The notes under the pieces were generated by a model that made no database searches, had not been told where the DNA came from, and worked only from the letters and a program-made list of their open reading frames with translations. The position numbers and the translations under genes were made by a program. A stretch of DNA of 64,000 nt, taken from the NCBI GenBank assembly GCA_009792885.1, contig WMCF01000030.1, positions 5,864,119 through 5,928,118 on the forward strand. Direction: 5' to 3'. This stretch comes from Eremophila alpestris peregrina (Eukaryota; Chordata; Aves; Passeriformes; Alaudidae). Shown in pieces: positions 47,869 to 59,300 of this stretch (within the stretch, counting starts at the first letter, position 1; each line of letters begins with the position of its first letter).

Positions 47869-48530
47869 TGTCTTGGTTTGAAAGACAGGTGTCTGCTAGG
47901 GAAAAGCCGTAGGCCCCCTTGCAATGGAAAATGCAAACCCCCTCCCTCCAAATTATTATAAATTTGAAATTAAGGGGCTTTCAGGCAAAAAGATGTGGGA
48001 ATAGGAATAACAGTTTTCTGACTAATATATATATACAACAAAGCAAACAAACAAACAGCTACAACATTAATAATAAGACAGAACCAAGAACCTCTAGCTT
48101 TGCTCCACAAATCCCAGGGCAGCCTGATCCCCAGTGGCTTTGAGGCACCGAGCTGTAAGGGTGGGAGATCCCGGGCTGGTGATGAGGTAGATGGGCAGTT
48201 CCACAGTGGTGGCTGGAACAGCAGAGATGTCCCGACAGGGCAGGGGTGTGAGGTCACAAAGTAGCCAAAAGCCTGGAGGTGACAGTGAAAACTCCTTGTG
48301 CAGCAAGCTAACAGCGAGTGCCCACCCCCTCCAACGCACTCCCCCCTCCTTCGCCTCTGTCCCTTTTCTGCCCCCAAAATCTCGCCTTATCTTTCCCCTC
48401 CAAGGGAAACCTCCCAGAGACAAAAGAAAAAAACAGCTGCAGCCAGGTTCTGCCTTCTCTTCTCCTGCCTCTTTTGCTTTGGTTAAGTACCGATAAGTAC
48501 TCGATGGTTAGTGTCTTAGAAACCTGAGGG
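47869..48530. mobile_element. Avian ERV LTR-like element
   Basis: It opens TGTCTTGGTTTGAAAGACAG, followed by GGTGTCTGCTAGGG, CAATGGAAAATGCAAACCCC, AAATTTGAAATTAAGGGGC and GGGAATAGGAATAACAGTTT. I recall this series from a widespread songbird ERVL-like LTR. The right terminus (an AAACCAAGACA type end is expected) is not visible, so the far end is decayed or truncated around 48520-48530. The interior also has a short (CAAA)n and a C/T-rich segment at 48310-48420. Orientation could not be fixed. Open frames of 101-135 codons inside it carry no protein motif. Confidence 0.65.
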
Positions 48531-48564
48531 AAAAAATTCCATAAGAAAAAAAGAGAAACAAATC

Positions 48565-48656
48565 TAGTGCCTACGTACAGTAAATGTGATTTTTACAAGA
48601 AATAAAACAGAGTTATATCACAAGATTTTCTTTTTTCTCTTAGACTTCTGTTTGAC
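48565..48656 (+). repeat. Right copy of about 90-bp direct repeat flanking an LTR
   Basis: Matches 47780-47868 with CTACGTACAGTAAATGTG, AAGAAATAAAACAGAGTT and TTCTTTTTTCTCTTAG. The divergence between copies implies a duplication that is not recent. Confidence 0.85.
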
Positions 48657-51545
48657 AGCTTTGTTCCTAAAGGATCACAGCTGCAACCAGTGAATTTCGA
48701 TTATAACAATGTTATTGAGACTTACATGTCTACTCAGGAAAGACAAAAAAGTAACATCTACCTTTGTGGCATTGGTAGTAGCTCAACCACTCCTACATAA
48801 AAACACCATTGACAGGGATTGTGGGTTGACTGTTTTGGCCTTGGACTAAAAAAAAAAATATTGTTATACAAATCCAGTCCAGTTTTTGAGGAAGACATAC
48901 ATGAATCACAAGCAAACAACAAACAAATAAATAGTTTATTTATACATATGTTATATATAATAAACATATGTAAAATAGGAAATTATATAAGGTTAAAGAA
49001 GAGGTGATGTAAGTACAGATATGGATATAGACATGAGCATATTTTTTTGCTTTAGATATAGGGAAGGAATAAAAAAAACAATCTGTTATATACTAACCAG
49101 AAAACAAGATAAATACTGTTGGCTCCTTCTGTTGGATTTTTTATTATTTCAAACCCTGTTTTACATGTAATTTATAGCTAGCATTTTGTCTCTGCATATA
49201 TTATTTCACAAGCACTACAGTACTGAAGCAGCAAAGCTGACACCTAGACAGCATAGTATTAAAATGTGTAACCATTTCTAGAAAGCTGTGTATGGTATGT
49301 CACAGCACAGTCAACTTGCATTAGCTTAGTAAATCTCTGCTACATCACTGAACATTAGCTCCAGTTCATCCATTGTGGTGCAGAGATTGCTTATTGTGTT
49401 CCCAGGGCTCTTTTATATGAAAGAGCAATAGTGCTGTCTGCCAAAATGGTCTTGCCCTGTCAGAGCAGTTTTAATTGAGCTGAGCCTTAGGACCCTGCCC
49501 AGCACTATTACAGGAGCTGAAAGCCATTTGGTGAATAGCACTCTATGAGATTATGGCTGTTAGGAGTATAATGGACAGTTACTGTAATATCCTACCCAAC
49601 TAGAACACTATAAACATGTCCATAGGTAGTCATTTTACCTAGTTATCCTGTTTCCTAAAACAGTGTGGGTCTGGTGCTTTGTGTCAATCTTTATGCATAA
49701 ATTACGGATTATATTGAAAACAAGTGTTATCCATTCTGTGGTCATAGGAGGAAGACAGAAGAGGCCATCTTTAGAAAGCAAACTTTTACTATTTAGATTT
49801 CTTCTGCGTCTTTAGAGCAACCATTTTACTCATATAGAGTGAAAATTAAGGATATTTATATGTTTTAGATATTTTTCTAATGAAAATATATTACTGATTC
49901 AATGGAAAAACTGGTTGAAAATGAAAATATTTTATTTTCAAGCTTATGAAAGATGGTTGCAAATAATGCCAAATCTACATGTGTAAATAGGCACCTGATC
50001 ATTTATGTTTTCAGTTTCTTTATTTGAGTAGTTCTGATACTTAAATATATATTCCTTAATTTAAACCATTACTTTTTGGTTTCCAATTGATTTACAAGGC
50101 AGCATATCAGATTAACAGCATGTCTGGAAAGAAACCAAACAATAACTATTTCCCATTAAGCTTATGCACATTTGTATATGAAAACAAATCAAAAGAAAAG
50201 AAAAACCCCGCGAGTCATCAAAATGAAATTAAAAATGCAAGTTCTTTCTGGAGATGTTGGACAGAGGACATAAATAGAAGTGACCTTCATTATATGTCTC
50301 TGACAAATCATCAGAGATCAAATAAATAGAAATGGTGATGTTTTTGACAATGATGGTGGTGACTTTGCAATCCCTTTATTTCCATCTAATAGGCTTTTCT
50401 TTGTCAGGTAGAAATCTGTGAATATGAGGCTCATTGGGTTTCCATCCTGTATAGATGATTGAATGTGTTTGTCTAGCACTAAGGACATGCTGGAGAATCA
50501 CCAGTTTGCAATACCAATGGCATTGTGAAGATTAGAACCTGGAGCGATTTTTTCAAAGACCAAAAAAAAAAAAAAAATAAACAAACAAACAAAACCAACA
50601 AAAAGACCCACCCAAAAACCCAGGCCAGGCTTAGACAGTTGGGGATAATCTTTAAAGAACACACTTTTTAGAGTGAGTGGAGAGGAAAATAGGTCGAAAA
50701 GGAAATATATTTCTAATGTCTTTTTTAGCTTTCTCTAAGGGTAGAGTGAATTACAGTACCAAAATGACTATTTCTTTTGAAATGATTTTGAATTGCCCAG
50801 ATGGACTATTTTCAAATGGTGAAGAAACATTATCAAGCAACCAAAGATAGGTACACTTTTTATCTTCTTTGGGTGTTCTTACACAATCTAAAAGAAAGCC
50901 TGTTTTTTAATGAGTTGTAGGTTGTTCCACATATCTGAACTGGAAATGCCAGTCTCTGCAATATATAAGCATTGTAAGAAAAGCATTTATGCTGTAAATG
51001 TACCTTTTAAGTCACAAAATAAAAATTATTTCAAAATTGGGGTTTTCTAGTTATCCATGCACTTGTGAGAATCTCTGGAATTTTTCTCTAGTAGTCTACC
51101 TCTTCATGTAATCTACCTCTTCATCTGTTGAAATGAAGAGAAACCATCAAAAAAGAAGCTTGTTCCAATGCTTCCTGGTCAATGGAGAAGGCAGTCCCAT
51201 GCTATTGTCCTCCCACACTCTCATTCTTGCCATCCCATTTTGTCTGTGTGTTGCATCATGTTATAATCCTCCGTGGATCCATAGAGCTAACTGCTTTGTT
51301 AAAAATATACGCTTTTTTCTGTTTGTCTTCCTGTTCATATTTTCCTTTCCACTCCTTACCTCTTCTTCCTTCCTTCCTCACTTTCTCTCATAGTTGCTTT
51401 TCTCAGGGCTTGGTATGGGAAACATATACGGGTATGAAAATTCACAATTTTGGAAGCGTATAATATGCTCAAACAGGTGAAGGGGACAACAGAAATATAC
51501 ACAGCTTATTTAGTAATCTTCTAAAAATAGAGAAACAACTTTTAC
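48657..51545. other. AT-rich stretch without recognised genes
   Basis: Contains a poly(A)/(CAAA)n tract at 50561-50622. The 49360-49600 segment is complex and non-repetitive and may be conserved non-coding DNA. Open frames up to 93 codons at 51133-51463 show no known motif. Confidence 0.45.
50561..50622 (+). repeat. Poly(A) run followed by (CAAA)n/A-C tract
   Basis: Sixteen A bases at 50562-50577 pass into ACAAACAAAC and CCCACCCAAAAACCC. This could be an expanded poly(A) tail of a retroposon whose body I do not recognise upstream. Confidence 0.75.
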
Positions 51546-52088
51546 CAGAACACAAAGGAGTGTAACTTGCTAGGTAGGAGTAATTAACAGAACACACAGG
51601 AATTTAGTTTGCTAGGTAAAGGCCATAGAGATAAGATGTATATTGTTAAAACTCAGTAAAGCAGGGATTAGGCATTGTGAAGACTCGATAAAGCAGAACC
51701 AGTTGATTAAGAAACCAGCAAGAACTTGGCTCCTGGTTTTGGCCAGGACAAACTGACCTGGGAACTGGCCAAACCTTCACTGCACCTGCTCAGAGATGGA
51801 GGTCAAATAGTGAACACTGAGGAAGACTCCTTACTTCATCAGAAGACCCCTGCCTGCGACTACCAGAAGGCATGGCAGCATGAGAGACTAATTATAATCT
51901 AAAACACAAGAAGGCTGAGAATGGGCTGGGAATGAGTGGTCAGGGAGGTGTGGTTTTGTGGGTTTTATTTGTATTTTAATCTGGAAACTGTCTCTCCATA
52001 TATTTGGTGGAAATATCTCCTGTGCGTCCCACTTGGAATGAAACATACCTGCTTCACAATTTCTAATTGTAAAGCCCTTATTCCACAA
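51546..52088 (+). mobile_element. ERV1 (gammaretrovirus-like) LTR candidate
   Basis: Two imperfect copies of a 42-bp block (CAGAACACA...TTGCTAGGTA at 51546 and 51588) are followed by AAAGGCCATAGAGATAAGATG and AACTCAGTAAAGCAGG. This style is typical of gammaretroviral U3 regions with repeated enhancers. Further right, CTGTGCGTCCCACTTGGAATGAAAC looks like the R region with a decayed AATAAA, and the block ends near CCCTTATTCCACA. Ends and target duplication are not defined. The family is inferred from style, not alignment. Confidence 0.5.
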
Positions 52089-54249
52089 CTCAGGCTAACA
52101 AGAAGTTAGCTGCCACAGCTAATGTTGAGGATTATATAGGAATCTCTCTGATAAAGATTACCACTGCTTCAAAAGACCAAAAAGCAGGATATTTGACTGA
52201 CTTCTCAGTCTCAGCAACACTTGCCCTGACTGGTCTAGACCTGACCCTTGCAGCTGTAGGGGCCACAGCTGTAGCCTCTAGAACAGGTTGGTCTTGAAAT
52301 GACCTACAGGAGCACTTGTCATCCCTGCAGAAAACTTGTAAAATGAAAGCAAGCAGTGTGAAATCACTGTTGGAAAGGGTATGTGAAACCTTCTCTTAAT
52401 CACTTTTCCATCACTAGGGAATCTGTAGATCGTAGCTGAACAACTCTGTAAGGATAAAAAGCATATCACTCTAGGTCAAAAGTGCAATGCCAGCTGGATT
52501 TAGAAAATTAAGACATTGTGTACCAGATATTTTGTCTGCCTATTTTTATTCAAGCTCCATCAGTCTCTTCCAACTGTGTCTAAAAATGGATAGCTAGAAA
52601 CTTCCATGTTTCAGGACTCTCCTCTTAATTATAAGTAAATTTGGCTGATGAAGGAAGTTGGTATTAAATAGTGTCTTGTGAGTAATTTCATCATCAGTGG
52701 AGAATTAGAAAACTGTTCCAAATAACATTACAAACAGCCAAGATATAAAATTCCACATTTTTCTCAGCTCTCATTGGTAAATTATCATGCATTTTACAAG
52801 CTAATAATTTTGAGAGAAAGTACTGTGCTTTTACAAAAATTACAAAATAATTATGCAAAGGGGCTTAGACAGAAACACTTGAATTGTACTGACAGAATAT
52901 TTTGTTTTGTCTCTTCTAAGCATGAACAATAAAAAGATACATAGTACATTCCATAATAACAATTTCTAACATTGTTTCCCATATTTTTGACACTAACAAA
53001 TTTAAATAATTTTCTCATTTCCCTTCTTTTAATAACTTGCTGCAGTTTTGAAACCAAACTGGAAATGAAAGGAAATATCATTGCAAAAGTTGATTACATA
53101 TTGTATAAGGGACTTCACCAAAATAAAATTACTATAAAAGAAGCTGTTAGGTTTTCAGACCTGACACAGACAAATAGCAGGGAGATATTTTGGACCTATA
53201 TAGATCCTTTTCTACTCAAAAGAAGAAACTGCTGTAGTCTTGAATATCACTGAATGACACCTGTTGAAACATCTAACTAAAAGTACAAAAAAGGCCTTTT
53301 CTTTGCAATAGAAAAAAAGGACTGCAGTTTAAAAAGAATCTTGGTAATGTTTGCCACCAGCTATCTTCATACAACATAATAATAATAATAAGTAGGAGTA
53401 TATAATACAAGAATAGTAGTATATTCAATCGCAGAAAATTAACTTTAAGTAAATCAAAAAAGTTTGTGAGCAAAGTACAACCCACTAAAACAAATGGGAA
53501 GAACTTTGTAAAATATTTGAAACCTCACCTTGAAGTCTGAAGGTAACACGTAAGGGTCAACATGAAACTACAAGAGAGTCTATGAATTATTAAATGTGAA
53601 AAAGAAAGTGAAGATGGAGGAGAAGAAGTAAAAAAAGAAAAGAGGCATATTCAGAATTAATTAAAATAGCTTGATAAGAACTATGTTGATAAGGACTTAT
53701 AAATTTAAGAGGCAGTCATAATTATTTTTGACTTAAAATCTGTTAAATTCCTGTAACTATGGTTTGATCTGAAACTCAATGTGGCTAGCTTAATTTTCCT
53801 AATACTTTGAGTAGGTTGATGACAGAGGGACAGAAATTTTTCTTTCCTGTTTATGGTCAAGGATATTTAACACTTCAACAGCCTTCTTGAAACAAAGGTT
53901 AGAACAAAATTTTCTTTGGGCTGGTTTCAAGCCTATTCCTTCTCAAAAGGGGCAATAAGATTCAAGTCTTCTCAAAATAAGTGAACAATGTCTGTGCTTT
54001 TGTAGATGATACAATCATTAAAGTTCTGTGAAATGTTTTTAAAAGAATTCCACAAAAAAAAACCCCAAACATGGAAACAAGGCTTTAAAGTTATTTTTGT
54101 AACATTCTCTGCTGATCAAGTTAAGCATGAGCTGTAGAAACAAGATACAGATGGAGGAATTGTGGCTCTAGTAATGCCCCTATATCATGGATTAAACTGA
54201 GTTTTTCAATGGTGCAAATGTTTCTGATTGGTAACAGTATACTGTTTGG
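52089..54249. other. AT-rich stretch without recognised genes
   Basis: A short (AAT)n run lies at 53379-53392. No open frame above 93 codons and no recognised repeat family. Confidence 0.5.
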
Positions 54250-54341
54250 GATTTTGTTTTGGTTTTGTTTTTTGTTTTTTTTTTTTGTTTGTTTGGGGTT
54301 TTTTGTTTGTTTTTCTTTTTCTTTTTTTTTTTTCTTTTTTT
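54250..54341 (-). repeat. T/G-rich tract (poly(A)-like on the minus strand)
   Basis: Long T runs are broken by G or GG and occasional C. On the minus strand it reads as poly(A) passing into CAAA and CCCC words, preceded by TTTTATTAAAAAAAG. It could be the grown poly(A) tail of a minus-strand retrocopy whose body includes the adjacent 33-bp repeats. Confidence 0.75.
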
Positions 54342-54374
54342 AATAAAATCAGAGCTAAGACAACCTTCAGAAAG

Positions 54375-54572
54375 AGCTTTTCCAAGGGGAAATTGACCAT
54401 GACAAAGAATTGTCCCACAGGGAAGACAAAAGAGACCAAGAGGTCTCCCAAGGGGATAACGGCAATGACAATAAGCTTTCCAAAGGGGAAGATGAACATG
54501 ACTAAGAGCTGTCTCAATGGTAAGACTACAACATCCAAGAGCTGGTCCAGGAGGAAGATTACCTCCGCTACA
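54375..54572. repeat. Six-unit, 33-bp minisatellite with open frames
   Basis: Six units of exactly 33 bp start at 54375, 54408, 54441, 54474, 54507 and 54540. The approximate consensus is AGCTTTCCCAAGGGGAAG followed by ATGACCATGACAAAG. Units differ by roughly a quarter to a third of their bases, yet no unit has lost or gained a base. The period is a multiple of three, so frames stay open: on plus an 11-residue unit (x-P-K-G-K-x-T-M-T-K-S), on minus hydrophobic units around F-P-x-G-K-L-x-V. A 168-codon minus-strand frame (54192-54698) covers the array and runs into the A-rich tract. I do not recognise a protein. It could be a decayed retrocopy of a repeat protein or an ordinary minisatellite. 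Confidence 0.8.
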
Positions 54573-55545
54573 TCTGGGACACTGCCTTGGGTATGATGGG
54601 ACAGATGGAGGATTAGTGCCCCACACTGTCAGCACCAGACAGGTCCCCAGGTATGGCTGCTGACCCAGAGCCTCCATGGCATCCTGAGGGAGCAACACAG
54701 GATGGATTTACTGTGAGCATGTTAATTAAAGATGCTGATTTTCCAAATGTGCTCAGCTGTGCCTGGTCCATCTCAGGAGCAAGACAGATGCAGGCCTGGC
54801 ACCAGAGATTTGAGACTCAATAGCTGTATGGTTGCTGTGGCCAAAATGGACACCAGCTGCTGTATTGACCATGACATCCAGTTTACACTGTGTAAGTGAA
54901 TTCCCCCACAAAGGAAAAAGTTGGTTTATTTGGAGGTGTCCTTGGGTTCCATTTCCTTTGAAATAAAAAGCAACTGTTTCTCTTATTTGGTCAGATCCAT
55001 TTTTATGATGCCTTTTTAATTTTTAGGGTCATATAAATTCAGACAGTAAAATATTTCCTTTAAGAGGGAAAAAAAAAAAAAAGGAAATTAATCTATACTA
55101 TTTTTCAGCAGTGAAAAGTGTACTAAGCAACATCACCTCCAGTGGGGACGGGAATCCACCAATTCTTATTGTAAGCATTGAAAAAAATGCAACTATATTT
55201 TTTTTATCACTAGTTGACCACCATGAAGAAGAGATTCCTTCTCAGCAACTTGGAGATTAGAATAGGGGAATTCTGCTCAGCTGTTACCAACACCAAAGCT
55301 TTCCTTGAAAACTTGTCTCATGACAGGGCTTTGCCTTGTCTCCATGGAGCAGGGTGGGATTGTGTACCTACAGCTGCTGCTCACTGTGGGCCTTGCCTGA
55401 GTGGAATGGATGTGTGCAGTGTGGGAACTGCACTCCACTCTGGCATGACCTGTCAGGTGGTGCTGCCTGGTCACCCCAAAAGCAGTTCATTGTGGGGATT
55501 GCATAGGGAGCTGAACCTGGAAAACCCTAAAGTCATGTTGAGATG
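54573..55545. other. Unassigned segment between minisatellite and CR1
   Basis: Moderately GC-rich around 54573-54720 and 55210-55545. A 110-codon plus-strand frame at 55214-55546 begins ATGACCACCATGAAGAAGAG-like but contains no known motif and runs into CR1 sequence. A 14-base poly(A) lies at 55069-55082. Possibly old retroelement DNA. Confidence 0.35.
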
Positions 55546-55772
55546 AGGTAAGAGGGAGCAAGAGGGAGCGTTGCCTGATCAGAGGGTGGTGAGTCACTGG
55601 CACAGGTTGCCCAGAGAAGTTGTGGCTGTCTCATCCCCAGAGCTATTCAAGGCTAGGTTGAACAGGAGTGACCTGGTCTAGGTGGAAGGTGTCCCTGTCC
55701 ATGGCATGGGGTAGGATGAAATGGACCTTTAAAATCCCCTCCAACCCAAATCATCCTCTGAAACTATGAAGA
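55546..55772 (+). mobile_element. CR1 LINE 3' fragment
   Basis: The plus strand follows the CR1 3' UTR: GGTTGCCCAGAGAAGTTGTGG, GAGCTATTCAAGGCTAGGTT, ACCTGGTCTAGGTGGAAGGTG, TCCCTGTCCATGGCATGGGG, and CCTCCAACCCAAATCATCC with a decayed octamer tail (CTGAAACTATGAAG). Severely 5'-truncated. It belongs to a different CR1 lineage from 5781-6130, judged by its 3' UTR wording. Confidence 0.9.
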
Positions 55773-55849
55773 GCAGGGGCAGCAAGTTGGCCAAGCCCTC
55801 AGACCAGCACTGGGGTCCTGCACTCAACTTTCTTGCTTTCTCCTGTTAC

Positions 55850-56315
55850 ACCACAAGACCCACACTGATCAATCTATTCCAGAAAGACTGAACCCCATGG
55901 AAAGCACCCATACTGGGGCATTTCATGGAGAGCTGTATCCCATGGAAATGATCACATGCTGGAGCAGGGGGAGTGTGTGGGGAGGAAGAAGCAGCAGATA
56001 TGAGTTGGCTGTTGCTCTTATACTCTGTGCTGCTCATGGGATTAAGATAGAAGAGCTGGGATTGAAGGAGCAAAGTTGAGTCTGGGAATAAGGAGAGGTG
56101 GGGGAAATCTGGCTTTGATTTTGGTTTCATTTCTCATACCCTGCTCTATTTTTAATTGAAAATTAATTACATTTATTTTCCCAAATTTGAACCTGTCATA
56201 TCTGTAAGAAATTTTCCTGTCCTTTTTGTCTTATTTTCTTCCCCTGTCCTAGTGAGAAGAACTGAGAGAACAGCTTGGTGGGCATCTGGCAGCTAGGCAA
56301 GGTTAACCCATCACA
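55850..56315 (+). mobile_element. 3' part of a long ERVL-class LTR
   Basis: It carries CCCATGGAAAGCACCCATACTGG and ATCACATGCTGGAGCAGGGG, then TTGAGTCTGGGAATAAGGAG, TTGGTTTCATTTCTCATACC, TTTTTAATTGAAAATTAATT (a decayed poly(A)-signal region), TTCCCCTGTCCTAGTGAG, CTTGGTGGGCATCTGGCAGC and the terminus GGTTAACCCATCACA. This order matches the 3' half of the same avian ERVL LTR family whose 5' half is at 34350-35060. The start is approximate, since the preceding bases after the CR1 are unassigned. Confidence 0.8.
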
Positions 56316-59300
56316 ATGTCCACGAGACAAAGTAGCAAGGGCAATTGTCTGATGTCTAGAGAAGCAGCATGCAAGAATCCTCTGCAAGAATCCTAGTAGG
56401 TCAGCTAGGTAGATGGAGGCCTTCCCACAGCAGGGAGTCACCCACTGCTACACTGCTTGTTCTGCCTAACATCATCTCCCTGGCTCTGAGGGACAAGAGT
56501 GTCCATTTGCAGTCCAGGGAACAGTCTTTGCCTGGCCCTTCTGGAGGTTTGAGTGCTCCTGTTTGCATGGGCTCAGAGGAGATGTTTACATATCCCTCGA
56601 TGCTGTGCTGTCTGCCCTTTTCACAGTGCTTGCCCTATTGACCCAGCTGCCACAGTCAGGGACAGACCCTCTGCCAGCCCCAGCTCTGTGAGGTGCATCA
56701 GGCAGCCCTGCAGCCCCAGCTCTGGGTGTCCCTGCCCTCTCTCCAGCTATGCTGTGCATGTTGTATTTGCTGCAGTCAGTGGGGACTGTGCCCAATGACA
56801 CATCAGCCCTGTTACTGCTCAGCCCTGTGCTGCCTTCACCAGCATCTCCAGCTCTTCTCCATGCCCATGTAGTATGTCTGTTAGGTGCCTCTATTCGTTT
56901 TGTTTTTATCATCTTTTTATATCTGAAATCAAAGGACTCTCCAAGTCAGACCTGTAAATCTCAAATCTTTGCTACAGTCTGGGGCAGAGACTATTTTTTT
57001 ACTTTATTACTGAATCCAAGATTCCTTCTCTTAGCTCTGTTTGAATATGTAAGAATGTAAAATGTTTGAATGATTGTGCTGTATTGAATCATGATTTCTT
57101 GGAGAAATACATACCCATTTATTAACATCCATGTGATGAAGTTCATTCTGTATTTAATATCAGGATAGTCCCCTATGTTTGTAGAAATCACTGTTTCAGG
57201 CCATTATAATTTACATGTGCTTTTAGGATACATGATTTTGTCCCTGATCTGTACAAGTTCTGAAATAAATCAAGAGACATACAGCCAATAAAAATAATTT
57301 TACTCTTTTGAAAAGAAATTAAAATTATTCTTGTAACACCATGAATACTATACATAGCTTTATATTGCTAGTATTATCATTGCTTCATCATTATTTCTAT
57401 TATTATTCCTTTTGATTACACAATGAATGAGGGGAAAATGAAACAGAATGTCTTATAACTTTATGGCATAATAGTAATTCTTGTGCAGAACTAATAAACA
57501 TGTCTCTTAGTTCTGGCAATCTCATAGATTTAATATGTATTAAATATGCTCAGCTTATTACACATATATTTCCCTTTTTTTTCTACCTATATTTAGTAAT
57601 TTTTCTCAACTGATAATGAAGCTGAATGAAACATTTACACATCTTCTATAGAAATATAATAGTGCCCCAAATTTATAACTATTTCATGGGAATGTAGTCA
57701 AGATTTACTAAGACAACATTTCAAAATAAATAGTTTATTCCAATAAAATGTAAACAAATGTAGTGTAAAGGTAAAGTAAGCAATTTTGAAGTATTTTGCT
57801 GGGCACTAACCCTTTTCTCCTCTGTACATTAGAAACATTTAATCTTGAATTGTGCCCAAGTGATATTTTTAAATGGTGATCCTCAGAAGGAAACATTCTA
57901 TATTTCCAGGTTTTTTAAAAAATATGCATCAGATTAAAAAAAAAAACTAGAAAAAGCTCCCAAAACTTGGGTATTTGCCTTCCTAATTTTACATAAATTA
58001 CAAGATAAATTTAGGAGTGAGAAGCCTGTTTACACACAATGAAGCACATAAAAGCACTGCAATCTAAATGGGAGAAATTGATTTTTAGTATTGAATGAGC
58101 ACATTGATTTTCATCCTGACAAAAGAGAATAGCCTCATTGAATACAGTCAACAGGAAATGAGGTGTCTTCTTTGAAGTATATAATACAGTGACCTGATAA
58201 ACACATAATCTCTCCAACAAGCAGATACTGACACCTACACTAGAAAAAGAAACCCAAAAAGTATCCCAATAATTACAACAGATACACTGTGCTTCATTAT
58301 TCACTGCCACCATCATCACTGCACCTTTTTACTGAGAAGAGAGATAAAGATGATTGAAATGAAGAGCACTTCAGATCACGGTGAGCAAATAGGATGTTTT
58401 TTGTATACAATATAGTCAATGATTGGTTGCAGGTTTTGGTGAGTGCTTTTGTTATTCACTTTAACTTTTTAGTTCTGCCAGGTGAGGAGACTTTCCAGAA
58501 GACTATAACATTGGTTTTGAAGCAGCAATGGCATTTGACAAATTTAGGAGCAGTATAACGTAGCTAACACCTACAAAGAATAATGTTGTCACAAAAGAAA
58601 ACTATCAACTTTTAGAAGACCTATAAAATACAGCCAAATGTTATGCTGTGCTATAGTTGTGTTAGTGTTTGTATTTGTTTGCCAATACGTAGATGCCAAT
58701 TCTGTCCTTTGTAGGAATTTGAGGTGATGGACCTTCTTTTACCTTTTTGCTTTATAGCCCCCTTGTTACAGCACTCTTGTGTTTGTTTGATGATTACTGC
58801 ACTGTGTTAAGAACCTCAGGAGATAAAGAACTGATAAACAGGTAAACTGGAAAAAATCTTTGAGTCTTGTTTGAGGAAGCAGCATTTCTTTATCTAAATA
58901 TTCTGTTACTCTTTTTATGAAAAGCTCAAGGTGGCAGTCATACTCTGAAACAGTCCTTGTGAACCCATTTCATTGCCATGGTAAAAAATTTGCCTTTTAG
59001 CATTTCTTTCTTCTGAAATACATAAAAAAAAGATCTAATGTCCCTGTTAAATTGCTAATTCTGACCTTGTTAACAGCACTCTTCATGAGTAAAAAGAAAA
59101 GAAGCACTTCATGAGTAGAAAAGAAGCACTCTTTAGAGATGCTCTGGCTGTCATTATTAGGCTTAATATATAACAGCAATAAAAAAAAAATCAACTAACA
59201 AACCATAAAAAGAAAAGAAACATCACTCCCCAAAAAGAAAACACAGCAACAGAACATAGTGTGATCCATCTACCAAAATACATATAATTTCCATGGCTAC

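Noticed and set aside
47970..48423. 109- and 135-codon minus-strand frames
   Set aside because: Lie inside the LTR-like element at 47869-48530; no retroviral protein motif.
55214..55546. 110-codon plus-strand open frame
   Set aside because: No motif; runs into CR1 sequence; likely old repeat DNA.
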